Shown: positions 54,214 to 64,000 of the stretch, in pieces
Layout of the letters: each line of letters opens with the position of its first letter
Numbering within the stretch: position 1 is the stretch's first letter
Assembly (NCBI GenBank): GCA_033807695.1
Contig: CM066307.1
Coordinates: forward strand, 1,922,001 to 1,986,000
DNA: 64,000 nucleotides
Origin: Daedaleopsis sinensis
Taxonomy: Eukaryota > Basidiomycota > Agaricomycetes > Polyporales > Polyporaceae
Reading direction: 5' to 3'
Made by a program: the position numbers and the translations under genes
The notes under the pieces: model-generated
Databases searched by the model: none
Seen by the model: only the letters and a program-made list of their open reading frames with translations
Told to the model about the DNA's origin: nothing

Positions 54214-56775
54214 TCAACCCCATACACCCCCGACCACCTCTGAGCCATCGCACTGATCAACCGCGTCCTTCCATCGCCCGACCCAGTCAACGACATACTG
54301 TGCCATCTCCCTCCCTTCCTCATTCCTCCTCCCTGTCTCGCCTTCCTGTCTCTTCCGCGCCTTGGCCTCCCGACCTTTCTGCCACGCCGCCTCTATCGCG
54401 TCCGCCCACTCGCCTACCTCGTACTGCGTGCGGGAGAGTTCGACGCCGACACCCTCGCGCTCCAGGTACAACCGCAGCCCGTGCTCCTCGATGAACAGCG
54501 GCCGCGGCACTATCAAAAAAACATGTTAAGTAATTCCACCGGACGAGACAGCAAGCGCGGGGATGGCTTCACACACCGTAGACAAAGGGAGTGCAGGAGT
54601 CAACACACTCGGACACGGTTCCGTAGCCCAGCTTGCCGAGGAGCACGTCCGCGGCCGCGGTCAGGTCCGGCATGTACACTTCCCGCGGGGCGACGAAGAA
54701 ATTGTGCGGGAGCTCCTCCCCGTCCTCCTTCCCCCAGTCCTTGGAGACCCCACACACGACCGCGATCCACGACTCGTCCGGGAGGATGCGGACGTCCGCC
54801 TCGTCCATGATCTCCTCCCCGGTCTCGCGCTTCAGCTCGGCGTCGAGGGTCGCCGGCTCAGTCGTCCAGCTGAGCTCGACGGCAGCCTCGAACCCATCCT
54901 GCGCGCGCGGCGTCGGGGGGATCGTCACGGCATGGAAGGCCGGGATGTCCGCAGGAGCCGAAAACGTCGCAACGAGGCTTGTACGCGGAGAGGTCGGGAC
55001 CGCCACAGGGGGCGCACCCGCCAGGCGCAGCTGCGACAGAGCGCGGGCACGATTGACTTGCCTGTCTGACGAGGTGAGGCGGGATGGGATCGGGCGTAGG
55101 CGTACGGTTGGTGTCGCCTCGTGCTGGTAGTCGTCGGAGAATTGGGCAATACTGACAGTCTGCAGAGCCTCGCTGAGTGCGCGTGCGTGTCGCTTCGGGT
55201 CGGCAAAGTCCATTGAAGGGAACGGTGGCTGCTTCGGCGGTACGTAGGCCGGGTGTGTACTGGCAGCAGCGGGGGGAAGCGCAACAGGCGTGGCCGCCTT
55301 GGATGGGGTCCGGCTATGCGTTCTGCTGTGCGGCTTGTGAAAGACTTGTCCGCCAAAGGACACAATGAGTATCTTCGTAGTATTTGGGTCGTGTAGGTCG
55401 GTCGGAATACCGATGGAGTTGAGTAGACGACTGCGACCTTCAGTGCTGTAGATTGTCGGATCCGGCGAGCGCACCAGAAGAGGGGCAGGCCGCGCCTCGC
55501 GTGACAACGGTTTGCGAGGGTACTGGTCCGGGAAGGGAAGTTGGGGCAGGAGCTTGTATGTGGACGGTGGTTGCGTCAGGTGATCGGTCACGAATGACTT
55601 GAAGCACCGAGCTTCAATGTCTACCCAATCAGGCGAAGGGAGATGAGGATGCGCAGCAAACGAGGGCAGAGGGATTGCACCAGGCAGTCTAAGCAGAAGA
55701 TCCGCGCAGCGATATCCGTCATGGATGTGCTTGACCAGAGGGGTTAGCACTTCCAGAGTAATCGGCGCGTCTGGCTCGAGTTCCTCCTTGGCCTTGGCGG
55801 AAGGAGGCGATAGCATGCCATCCACGGCAGGATGTTCAGGTTTCGGTGGCTCGTCGAGCAGCGGCGTTGAGAGATAGCTATAGACCGAGTCGAATGAAAA
55901 GTTCGTGATCAGAACCGAAGGGATGCCCGCATGATGTGCGGCAAGACTGCCACGAAGGTAAGTATGTCAACCTCACAGTGGAGTAAACACTGCACATACC
56001 AGCCGAGGAAGGCAGCATCGCTCAAGACGCAATCTGCCCGGATCGACTTCAGCCATTGGGCTTCGTCCCAGACTTTGTCGTCTTCGTTTGCGAGAAAACT
56101 CTCCAAAACATCCACACTCTTCTGCCGATCAACGCGATATCTATGATGAAGTTAGTATAGAACTCATTGCGAAAGAATACGCAACCCACGCAAGGGGTTG
56201 TACGATTACGGGGTCTATGTTGGCGTTACGATACAAAGCTACGTAGATAGACGTCAGCTGCTAAGGCAGGATCGCTGGCCACTATGAGACGAGATCTCTC
56301 CGAGTCCCGTATAATCTAAATGAGGCATGAACGCCTCTCCTTGATTGAGCACGAGACACCGTGTCGAAATCAGACAACAGTCCTACCCTCAAGCCTTCAT
56401 CATTTACCACACACGATACGTAGGCTATCATGGTGTGTGGTACGATGTTCAGCGTGTGACAGCTGTTTGAGAGCGTCGGGGACAGCATAGAAATGCTCAA
56501 GGCAAAGGTATATCGAGGCTCGCTGCGAAGACGGCGTACGTACCTCCTACGGCTATACTGTCTGCAAATACATGCTTCGGTGCAGAAGATACGATATGGA
56601 CGGCTGGTGAACGCTCTAGAGCAAGAAGATGACGAGTGAATGCGGACACTCGAGTCGCATGGCCATAGCCTGTGTTAGCTTGTTAGTGAACGGTGCACAA
56701 CTGCGATGAATGCGACGACAGACCGTGGCCAGAGCAATAATACACAAAGCTGAGCTTTGGCGTTTCGACCGTCAT
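54214..56775 (-). CDS. Glycosyltransferase-like protein (GT-B fold; L-arabinokinase N-domain-like)
   Basis: Likely GT-B fold protein related to the glycosyltransferase-like domain at the front of plant L-arabinokinase; reaction unknown. The start MTVETPKLSFVYYCSGHG at 56,775 is joined by splicing to YGHATRVSAFTRHLL, which gives the glycine-rich GHGYGHATR loop. Exons continue with SSAPKHVFADSIAVG, then NIDPVIVQPLA, YRVDRQKSVDVLESFL, ADCVLSDAAFLGW, and HAGIPSVLITNFSFDSVYSY. The large exon ending near 54,569 holds TKILIVSFGGQVFH, SWIAVVCGVSKDW and LLGKLGYGTVSECVD, the nucleotide-sugar side of such folds. The last exon begins PRPLFIEEHGLRLYLE. A long Ser/Pro-rich insert of about 150 residues separates the two halves. 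One intron (about 56,247-56,547) is unusually long for this window. Confidence 0.65.
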
Positions 56776-57372
56776 GGTACGACGAAATGAATGTCGTGGA
56801 TCGTCCAGGTGGATGCCCGCGTATATATCCGAGCGTGGGCAAGGGTTTGAACAATAATCTAGATATTGCCAAGAGAGATCTTCGAGTTCGTCGACGTCAG
56901 ATTCAGTCGTCGAGGATGTGCGCTCAGGCAACGCTCAAGATGGAGCAGGATCATGGGCTAACATGAAGACAGAACGAGGAGAGCTTCGAGGCGAGCCGTG
57001 GAGATCGCCCCGGGCTGAAACAGCCACTACCATGAGCGGCATTGCCCGATATGGTAGCTGATGTTAATGACTGCTATACCAGGTGACGCGTCGCGACGCG
57101 TGTGTGGCTGAATCCTCCTCCTCCTGCTCCCTCTCCTCCTCACTTGCGCTGACGACCAAGTATCTTGCGCTGGACGAAGCCCAGTCGTGCCTTAGTCTCC
57201 TGATACCCGATGGAATCACGTTCGACGGAAGATCTAATCTCAGCTAGGCGGCCTAGCCCTCATTAGGCGCTTATGGATTGACTTGCACATCGCACCCTCC
57301 TGCTCTCTACCCCACAAACCTATACCCTGCTGGCCAGTCTTTTCTCTCGTTCTGTGTATCTACTTGCTCGTC
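56776..57372. other. Divergent intergenic region
   Basis: Separates the glycosyltransferase-like gene (minus) from the WD40 gene (plus). It contains a ctcctcctcctgctccctctcctcctc tract near 57,113-57,140. No coding sequence is recognised. Confidence 0.6.
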
Positions 57373-59509
57373 ATGGCACAACATGTTGTGCTACTCGATA
57401 GGCTGGACCACTATCTCAAGGCGCACCAGGCGGAGAAGTCGACGGACGCAGACCGGAAAGCGAGGGACAAGAAGTATATCAAGATTCTCGAGGACGTTTG
57501 CACCGTGGTGCGGGATGCGGAGAGAAGGGGCTCCTCAGACCTACCGGAAGTTGTCGAGAAAGCTCACGCAATCCTGAATGCTTCCCTCCAATATGCTTAT
57601 TCCCCAGACGGCGGCTTCTCGTCCCTGGTTTCGTTCGCACACTCCGATGACGAGCCGTTTGTAGAGGATGCACTGGAGAATGCAGGTGCGTAACTTTCAT
57701 CTTGATCTGGATGGCTGCATTGCGGCTGAGTCCTGCCTTACCAGGATCGGACGTCCTGGACGCATTCGTCAAGTTCTACACCAGTATGCTGAAGCCTGGA
57801 GCGCGTGAGTACTATTTGACTGGTCGTCCTCATTTACCACTACTTTGGCCCCGCTCTCTACCCCTTTGCTCACAATTCCTCTCAGCCGCACCCAAACTTC
57901 CCGCTTTTGCTCGTGTACGTCCATGGACCAAGACGCCCCGTCCACATCCTCTGACGACCCGCCTGTCGCGCTTTCGAGGCGGCTTTACTCCATCTGCTAC
58001 AACGACCTCTCCTTCGGCGCATATAGTCTACCAGGCGCGGGCTCAGCTCACTATCGACAGCTTAGTTTCTGCGCCCTTCGACATGTCTCTGTCTTGTGGA
58101 GGCAGCATTCTCGCCATGTCAGTAGGTGGCGGCTGGAAGGGTCGCAATCCTCTCCTGCATTACTACCTCCTCGGTGACCAGTCTTCCAACCTCCTCGAAG
58201 GGACGTCGATCGATCCAGAGCTTTCGACGGTAGCGCACCATGTTGCCACGGACGAGTCCCGCAAACTCGTCTTCGTTGCGGACGACGACTGCATCAAATC
58301 CTTCTCGTTCGCACCAGACGAAGCTGGCAAGGTCCCTAAGTGTCTACAGAACGTTAATACACTCGCTTGTCAACAAGGCTTCAACGGCTCTCTGGCAGTC
58401 CTTCCGAACGGTCGTATCGCGCGCGCAGGCAAAGGCAAAGCCGCGATCTGGAGTATAGACTCTCCCGGGTCGCACACAACCGCATCATTCGCAGACGACC
58501 GCAACTACTTCCCCGCTGCATGGCACTTCCACGCTCCAAGCGGCCACATGCTGTGTGCAGAGGGTGCGGAAGAGTCGGGCGGGTACGCTTGCATGTCGAT
58601 CGACTTCGAGCACGGCGGCAAACGGGTCGCGCGGTATCTCGGGCACGGCGGTGAGGTACAGCGGATAACGACGAGCCCTGCAGACCCGAATGTGTTTATC
58701 ACCGCAGGGGGCGATGGCTACGCACGGTTGTACGACGTGCGCCGCCCGCTACCAGTTCTCACGTTCAACACGGGCCTTCAGCGCGAAGGCTGCTCTGACG
58801 TCGTGCTCGTGCATCCGGACGGGATCCCTAGTAAGCAAGGCCACATAATACATTGTAATCGAGAGTGCCGCTTGCTCACACTTCACGACCGCAGCGCTGT
58901 TTACCGGGGGCGATATCACGCAGCAGGTCAAGGTGTGGGACATACGTGCCGAGGAGTGCGTGTACGAGCTATCGACAGGCAACAACTCCGTCGTCGGACT
59001 CGCCTGGGACCCCGCGCACTCCTCGCTGTTCGTCGCGACCGAATGCCGGTACGTCAATCGCCTAGGCGTGCGCACAGGATATCGGCGCGCGCGCGTCCCG
59101 CGGTGGGCGACGTGGAAAGCCGTTGATCAGGAATACAAGGAGCACCGCGACGCCGTCAAGAACGGCACGTACGAGGGCGACGCGGACGGCGCGTACGGCG
59201 GCATGGACTACCCCGAGGTGTACGACGACTATCTAAACGACGACGGCGATGCGGAGGAGAGCGAGGAGGAGGAGGACATCGACGAGAGCTACTCGGCGGA
59301 CATGCGTTGGCCGCAGAAGTGCTTCCACAAGGAGGACTTCTTCGGGTACGCCTACGACGCGGGCGAGCATGTGCTATGTGAGTGACGTTCCCGCGGTCTT
59401 GCGCAATGCGTGCTAATCGTTGACGACTTCCGCAACAGTCCGCTGGCACTATAAGGATACCCCGGAGATCGCCCAGCTGCCGGCGAGCACGACCTTGGAT
59501 TTGGACTGA
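57373..59509 (+). CDS. WD40-repeat protein with acidic C-terminal segment
   Basis: Predicted beta-propeller scaffold of unknown partners. Exon 1 starts MAQHVVLLDRLDHYLKAHQ and ends with EDALENAG. A short exon reads SDVLDAFVKFYTSMLKPGA. The main exon carries propeller blades: SGGYACMSIDFEHGG, YLGHGGEVQRITTSPADPNV, FITAGGDGYARLYDVRRP, then after an intron ALFTGGDITQQVKVWDIRAE and LAWDPAHSSLFVAT. A strongly acidic run (AEESEEEEDIDESYSADM) follows, then a short last exon ending TTLDLD. At about 58,020 the coding-like frame appears to change (PPVALSRRLYSICYND into VYQARAQLTIDSL) without a clear GT-AG intron. This leaves that part of the model uncertain. Confidence 0.7.
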
Positions 59510-60187
59510 CCAGCACACGACTATACCCGTAATACCACAGCACTACCTTCACGGACGGACATCTAACATACTACCTAAGCATACCCTCATTGCGACACTA
59601 CCCCGGATATATTTTACCCTCATTATTTCTGATACCCGGATCTGTTCATAGCGGCATGGACTCACCCTTTTATTGTTGTTTGTACTCAACTACTATTACA
59701 GGGCTAATGGTTATTCACATGGACTACGACATTTACTGCTCCATTTCTCGATATCATTGTGGGGTGGTACCTCGCGCGCTCAGACGGAGCTGGACGTTGC
59801 TGGACGTGTGCACTCGTCGCGACAGGGAATGCCTTCTCTACAAGGCATTGTTCGGAATTATCACCTTCGTTTCCCAAACGTGGTATGATCCTGGCCACAG
59901 ATGAACAGGACAGGACATACAGATAATCCGAGTGCCAGCAGTAATGTACATCGCAACACGCTTCATTCAACAGCATTCGTTCCCATCAACCGGGTAGTTT
60001 TCTACTCTGTCGTGCATGATGGCTCGGTATGCCTCAACATCGACAAAGCAGAAGTGAGTGATTCACTTCGATCTTCTCTGTGACTGACAATCTTCTCGTA
60101 AGGGATCCGGATATATGCACTGGTCGTTCCACACGTTACTGCACCATCGACGGAAGGCTCCTAGTACTACTCACCTGGCAATCTTCC
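59510..60187. other. Convergent intergenic region
   Basis: AT-richer than its surroundings; it lies between two gene 3' ends. No gene is recognised. Confidence 0.6.
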
Positions 60188-60604
60188 TTAGTTCCGCCTC
60201 GGAGGCACGAACTCGATCTGGCCGTTGATCGGGTCCACAACGATCCTGAAGGAGGCCATCTCCACATGATCAGGTTCGTATAGGAGAAACTGTATGGCTC
60301 TCCTGACGGCCTCTGCGTTGACCTCACGACTAGCGTGCGGATTCTCAACATGGACGGTGAGTTCCTTCCAGTAGGTTTCGCCAACCTCGCAGATGACCTT
60401 GAAGCTAAGGTACATCCGACCACGGCCGGCATGTTGAGAAGATGCCCAGTATTTGGTCAACTTGATCTTGGCACCACTGTGTTCGCCGATGAGTTCGACA
60501 GGTAGGTGGTCGTTTTGGAGGAACATGTTCCTGTTGGCAGTGGGGAATCTAGCTTCAAGATCCCTGACTGCAGAGAGAATGGTGGCGGAACATCTGAGAG
60601 TCAT
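60188..60604 (-). CDS. Small hypothetical protein
   Basis: One uninterrupted frame of 138 residues from MTLRCSATILSAVRDLEARF to FRIVVDPINGQIEFVPPRRN. The middle (DHLPVELIGEHSGAKIKLTK, RMYLSFKVICEVGETYWKEL) has alternating hydrophobic residues that suggest a beta-rich fold. I do not recognise the family. An upstream spliced exon is possible between 60,620 and 60,746 (LDFEFTFTIFRLL before a gtcaga donor), but its phase does not join this frame simply. The start is therefore tentative. Confidence 0.5.
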   Translation of the reverse strand: MTLRCSATILSAVRDLEARFPTANRNMFLQNDHLPVELIGEHSGAKIKLTKYWASSQHAGRGRMYLSFKVICEVGETYWKELTVHVENPHASREVNAEAVRRAIQFLLYEPDHVEMASFRIVVDPINGQIEFVPPRRN

Positions 60605-61097
60605 TGGGACCGTGTAAATCTATTGTGACGAAAAGGTGAGTACAAGTAGTGGTCATGGTCTCTGGCTTTGAACGTTGACTCTGACCTCTGAGCAATCGGA
60701 AGATGGTGAAGGTGAACTCGAAGTCCAAGCTAGTCCGTTGGTCCACCTATGTTGTTATATACTCATCGATAACGATGGTGTGCCAGTCACATGGCAGGAA
60801 CGTTTTCTCCGCGTCGAGGGTTTGATTTTAATGACAATAAATTGCGAAGGCTGAAGCGCTGACAGATAGTAAGTACTAGTGAGTTAACGTATAAGCCCAT
60901 TGGTCTTTCCTGCACAAAACATTACTTACAGCAGTGATAGCACCGCTGGCCGGCACTAGTAGCAGCAATTGGCCCGAGATGTTGCTTGAAACTTGAGCGC
61001 TAGCTTGAAGCCAACGGATTTCTCCGAACATGTGGTAGCCACGTGGCCTATTGTTTCCTTCCCGGACGTCGTGAACTTTCATTTGATTGCAACCACC
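60605..61097. other. Divergent intergenic region
   Basis: Separates the small hypothetical gene (minus) from kinase-like gene B (plus). It holds the TATA box listed separately and possibly a 5' leader exon on the minus strand. Confidence 0.5.
60752..60764 (-). promoter_or_regulatory. TATA box upstream of the small hypothetical gene
   Basis: On the minus strand this reads gagtatataacaa, about 150 bp before the ATG at 60,604. This leaves room for a 5' leader. Confidence 0.55.
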
Positions 61098-62221
61098 ATG
61101 AGCGGCGCAGGAGCTACAGACATATTCAAGGACGTGGACCCCTTAAGGCCTCCTCCCTGGGTGCTCGATCGCTCTGAAGTCCGATGCAAGGGAATAGACG
61201 ATCTCCCGCATGTCCCGAAACCAGTGCGTTTGTTTTCTAGCGCGTCAAACCATCCTACTGATCAGCATGTCGACCACCAGTATATCATCTTCAGTACTTA
61301 TCCCAGTTTAGATATTCCTCAATGGGTAGTCAAGGTTGTTGTGCCTGGCTCCACAGAGGTCGAAATTTACGAACATCTCCTCAAGAACGACATTTCTTCC
61401 CCCGGAAACCACATTCTTCCTGTCGAAATCGTTCGCAGTGAGCCACCAATATTGATTATGCCAGGCTGTCGGACAACGGGTTGGAGACATGTCAATTGGA
61501 CACTATCCGAAGCCCTAGATGACTTCTATCAACTTGTGGAGGTATGCATTCTATCCAAGGCACGAGTGTGGCGCGTCCTAATCTCGGTATGGACAGGGCA
61601 TTGAGTACCTGCATCGGAACTATGTTGCGCATATGGTATGCAGTACTATACGCACTTATTGGTGTGTTGCATGAGTACTGAGCTGATACATGCGAGGGTA
61701 GGACCTTGTGTTCGAAAACACAGTCGTGGCGATCGACGCCACAGTCAAGTATCACGAACAACTCAAACTCGGAAAGATATACATCATCGACTTTGGATTG
61801 TCCCGGAAATTCTCGTCCGGCCCAGGTGAACAGCTTGCGGTCGATATCGGGGACACAACTCTCAGTCGACAGCTCTGCATCTCGCGCCTCGACCCATACT
61901 CTTGGGATGTGTTATGCCTCGGTAGAACGTTGCTATATTTTTCAAAGGTACGGTTCTTGCTTTCCTACATGATTTTCACCTAAAAATACTCTATAGTCTA
62001 TGCGTAATACCTCTGGTTTGACATCGTGGATCTGCACGCGATACGCGCAATGGCTTGTGGGCGAAGAGCGCGGGTGTACAGGAGTCTGTCGTTGTCGCCC
62101 AACTGCACGGAGGGCACTTCGTGTTCTCGCCGTCATACGATGGTTCGCTCATAAATGGGATATCTGCGCACGGGCAGTTGGCTATGTCGTGGGGCCTTGC
62201 GGATTGTCACCTCGCCACTAA
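61098..62221 (+). CDS. Basidiomycete kinase-like protein B
   Basis: The same family as protein A. It starts MSGAGATDIFKDVDPLRPPP. The N-lobe reads PQWVVKVVVPGSTEVEIYEH with lysine and glutamate, then PPILIMPGCRTTGW. The exon EYLHRNYVAHM is followed by an intron of about 65 nt that ends gagggtag, and then DLVFENTVVAIDA; the catalytic loop is HMD with Asn kept. KIYIIDFGLSRKFSSGPGEQ supplies DFG, and SRLDPYSWDVLCLG the conserved Asp-Trp region. The last exon reads WICTRYAQWLVGEERGCTGV and CRCRPTARRALRVLAVIRW. It is the most diverged of the three: no SWLGENP segment and a shorter N-terminus. Confidence 0.75.
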
Positions 62222-62717
62222 ACCTCAGTATGCCTCCTACTATCTTTCTATGGACTTGATTCGGAAAACGACTTGTACCTGATTTAAACATACTGAATGC
62301 TAGTCATCCCATATCGGATAGTGATAGTACTTACTATCAATGCTTATCATGCTTCATGCTTCGTGTAGTGTTGTATTCAGCGATTTAGGCTAAAGGCCGT
62401 CCACAGACCGGACCCTGACTAGCTCGATAACGTCATGGGCAAAGCCTGTCCAGGCGTACTAGGGGCCTTATGAGTATCATCTATAGGCTCGAGGTCAGTC
62501 AAGTTGAAGAACGAAACGACATTAATCAAGTACTTACTGTACGTATGTACGTTGTGTCCAGTCGAGTGACGGCGGTTCACCTCAGATCGCTGCCAAATTG
62601 AGCTGCACAATCGATCACGCTCCGGAAGGTTCCGGACGAGTTCGCACACTCCCTATTGCGGTTGGGGCCTGTTGGGGCAGTCGGCTTCCACCGCCACAAG
62701 GCTCACCCTCCGGAACG
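62222..62717. other. Intergenic region between kinase-like genes B and C
   Basis: No coding sequence is recognised; it holds the promoter of gene C. Confidence 0.6.
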
Positions 62718-63912
62718 ATGAGTGGTGCAATCGGGGAAAGCACAGCTGATACTGAGGACCTATATCGGCTTCCTTCATGGATGGGAGAGAATCCAGCTGT
62801 ACGACGCATCTCGGACGTAAATCCGCTGTTCAAAGCCCCTCCGTGGCTGGTCGAGCACCCAGCAATACGAGCCAAAGGTATCAGCGTCCTGTGCGCGATA
62901 AAAGAGGTGCGCTCTACGCTGTCATTGTGACTTGCTCTTCAACTGACGCCACTCACAGGAGGTCGTTTTCGGTACGCAACAAGGACGGGACATAACTCCA
63001 TGGGTGATCAAGATCACCCCGCCTGGCTCACCAGAGATAGAGATCTACGAGCACCTTCTCAAGAGTGATCTCTCTTCACCTAACCATACTCTTCCCGCCG
63101 AAATCGTGCGCGATGAGCCCCCGCTTCTGATCATGCCAGGCTGTGATAAAACCTATATCGGACGCCACGGTGGTGCGTCTTTACTGCGCGAAGCGATCGA
63201 CGATTTCTATCACATTGTAGAGGTACAACTAGCTATTGTCGCACGGTGGTGTAAGAGCACATTCTTACTTTGATATTGATGCACGCAGGGCATGGAGTAT
63301 CTTCACAGGAACCATATTGCCCACATGGTATGGTCCATACGTATTGCTCACATGGGACTATCGCTAAAGATGCATTTGTGCTACCAGGATTTCAATCTCG
63401 CCAACACCGTCATAGCTACTAAACCTAAGGTCAATTACCACAAACACCTCGAATTGAACAAGATATATATCATCGACTTTGGCTTCTCCCGCCGCTTCGA
63501 ACTGGGTCCGCGCGCACAACCCCCGGTGGATCTAGGACACTTGAACCTTAGCATAAGCTACGGAGTGCCGCGCCTCGATCCCTACTCTTGGGATGTGTTG
63601 TGTATGGGGAAAGCACTCCTGTTCTTGTTGGACGTACGTCTCTCGTCCACGTTTAAGACGTCGATCAAGGAATACTCACACAGCTTGTAGATGCTTAATT
63701 ATTCTCCCGACAAGCCTCCATGGATCTGCACGCGCTATGCGCGATGGCTTATTGGCGAAGAGCGAGGTTGTCCTGGAGTGTGCCGTTGCCGCCCAACTGC
63801 ACGCAGAGCCCTCCAGGTCCTCGCCGTCATCAGATGGCTCGTTCATGGATGGGACAACTGCGCAAGAGCTTTTGGCTACGTCGTTGGGATTTGTGGCTTG
63901 CGTCGACGCTAA
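62718..63912 (+). CDS. Basidiomycete kinase-like protein C
   Basis: Closest to protein A. It starts MSGAIGESTADTEDLYRLPS, then WMGENPAVRR and PPWLVEHPAIRAKGISVL. After an intron comes VVFGTQQGRDITPWVIKITP, then PGSPEIEIYEHLLKSDLSSP. MEYLHRNHIAHM is split by an intron from DFNLANTVIATKPKVNYHKH, and KIYIIDFGFSRRFELGPRAQ gives DFG. The last exon begins MLNYSPDKPPWICTRYARWL and ends GICGLRRR. The intron in the catalytic loop can be left unspliced without a stop codon, which would insert about 20 residues. A and C face opposite ways 13 kb apart, with B beside C. Confidence 0.78.
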
Positions 63913-64000
63913 TACTCACGAGCGATCTCGAGTCCGCCATTTAGTCTAGTACTTCTCTTTGGATCTATCAGTGTAGTCCGCATGATCTTGCCATGCTCTA

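Noticed and set aside
60605..60746. An upstream coding exon for the small hypothetical gene (LDFEFTFTIFRLL)
   Set aside because: The frame has no ATG and its donor phase does not join the downstream frame, so it was kept out of the gene model.
1..64000. CRISPR arrays, bacterial operons, telomere repeats
   Set aside because: The genome is eukaryotic with spliced genes. There are no regular spacer arrays and no runs of ttaggg.

Overview
The window is nuclear DNA from a filamentous basidiomycete, most likely an Agaricomycete of the polypore/white-rot type. The genes carry many 45-75 nt GT-AG introns, the DNA is GC-rich, and several families are typical of that class: DUF6535 membrane proteins, a divergent kinase-like family, and a Sac7/Bag7-type RhoGAP. 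No species is claimed.

Positions 1-35,330 are a tandem array of about 3.3 copies of a 10.8 kb unit (starts at 1, 10,811, 21,600 and 32,374; the fourth copy is truncated). Odd and even copies resemble each other in an A-B-A-B pattern, but local switches of similarity show exchange between copies. Every unit has a minus-strand, seven-exon RhoGAP gene. Copies 1, 3 and 4 look intact through the GAP domain; copy 2 has an intron cut to 23 nt, which should break the protein. The remaining 8 kb of each unit holds no protein I recognise. It does hold intron-like elements on both strands, a pair of 0.6 kb modules, a strongly conserved 0.5 kb block, and a string of short exon-like pieces that runs across the unit junction. 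Position 1 already lies inside such an exon, so the array probably continues upstream.

Positions 35,330-64,000 are gene-dense single-copy DNA. In order they hold: a degenerate direct repeat; two tandem DUF6535 genes (minus); a GBD/FH3 (formin-like Rho-binding) protein with a GC-AG intron (plus); two Rossmann-fold NAD(P)-binding paralogues, the second frameshifted by a 4-bp deletion (plus); a kinase-like gene with a kinase fragment upstream (minus); an extended SDR/epimerase (plus); NPR3 of the GATOR1/SEACIT complex (minus); a glycosyltransferase-like protein (minus); a WD40 protein (plus); a small unknown protein (minus); and two more kinase-like genes (plus).

The genes do not form one pathway. 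A RhoGAP array and a Rho-binding GBD/FH3 gene lie about 6 kb apart, which is probably chance. The strongest points for follow-up are the recombining RhoGAP array with one broken copy, the microexon-like segment in each unit, the frameshifted Rossmann paralogue, and the compact kinase-like family.
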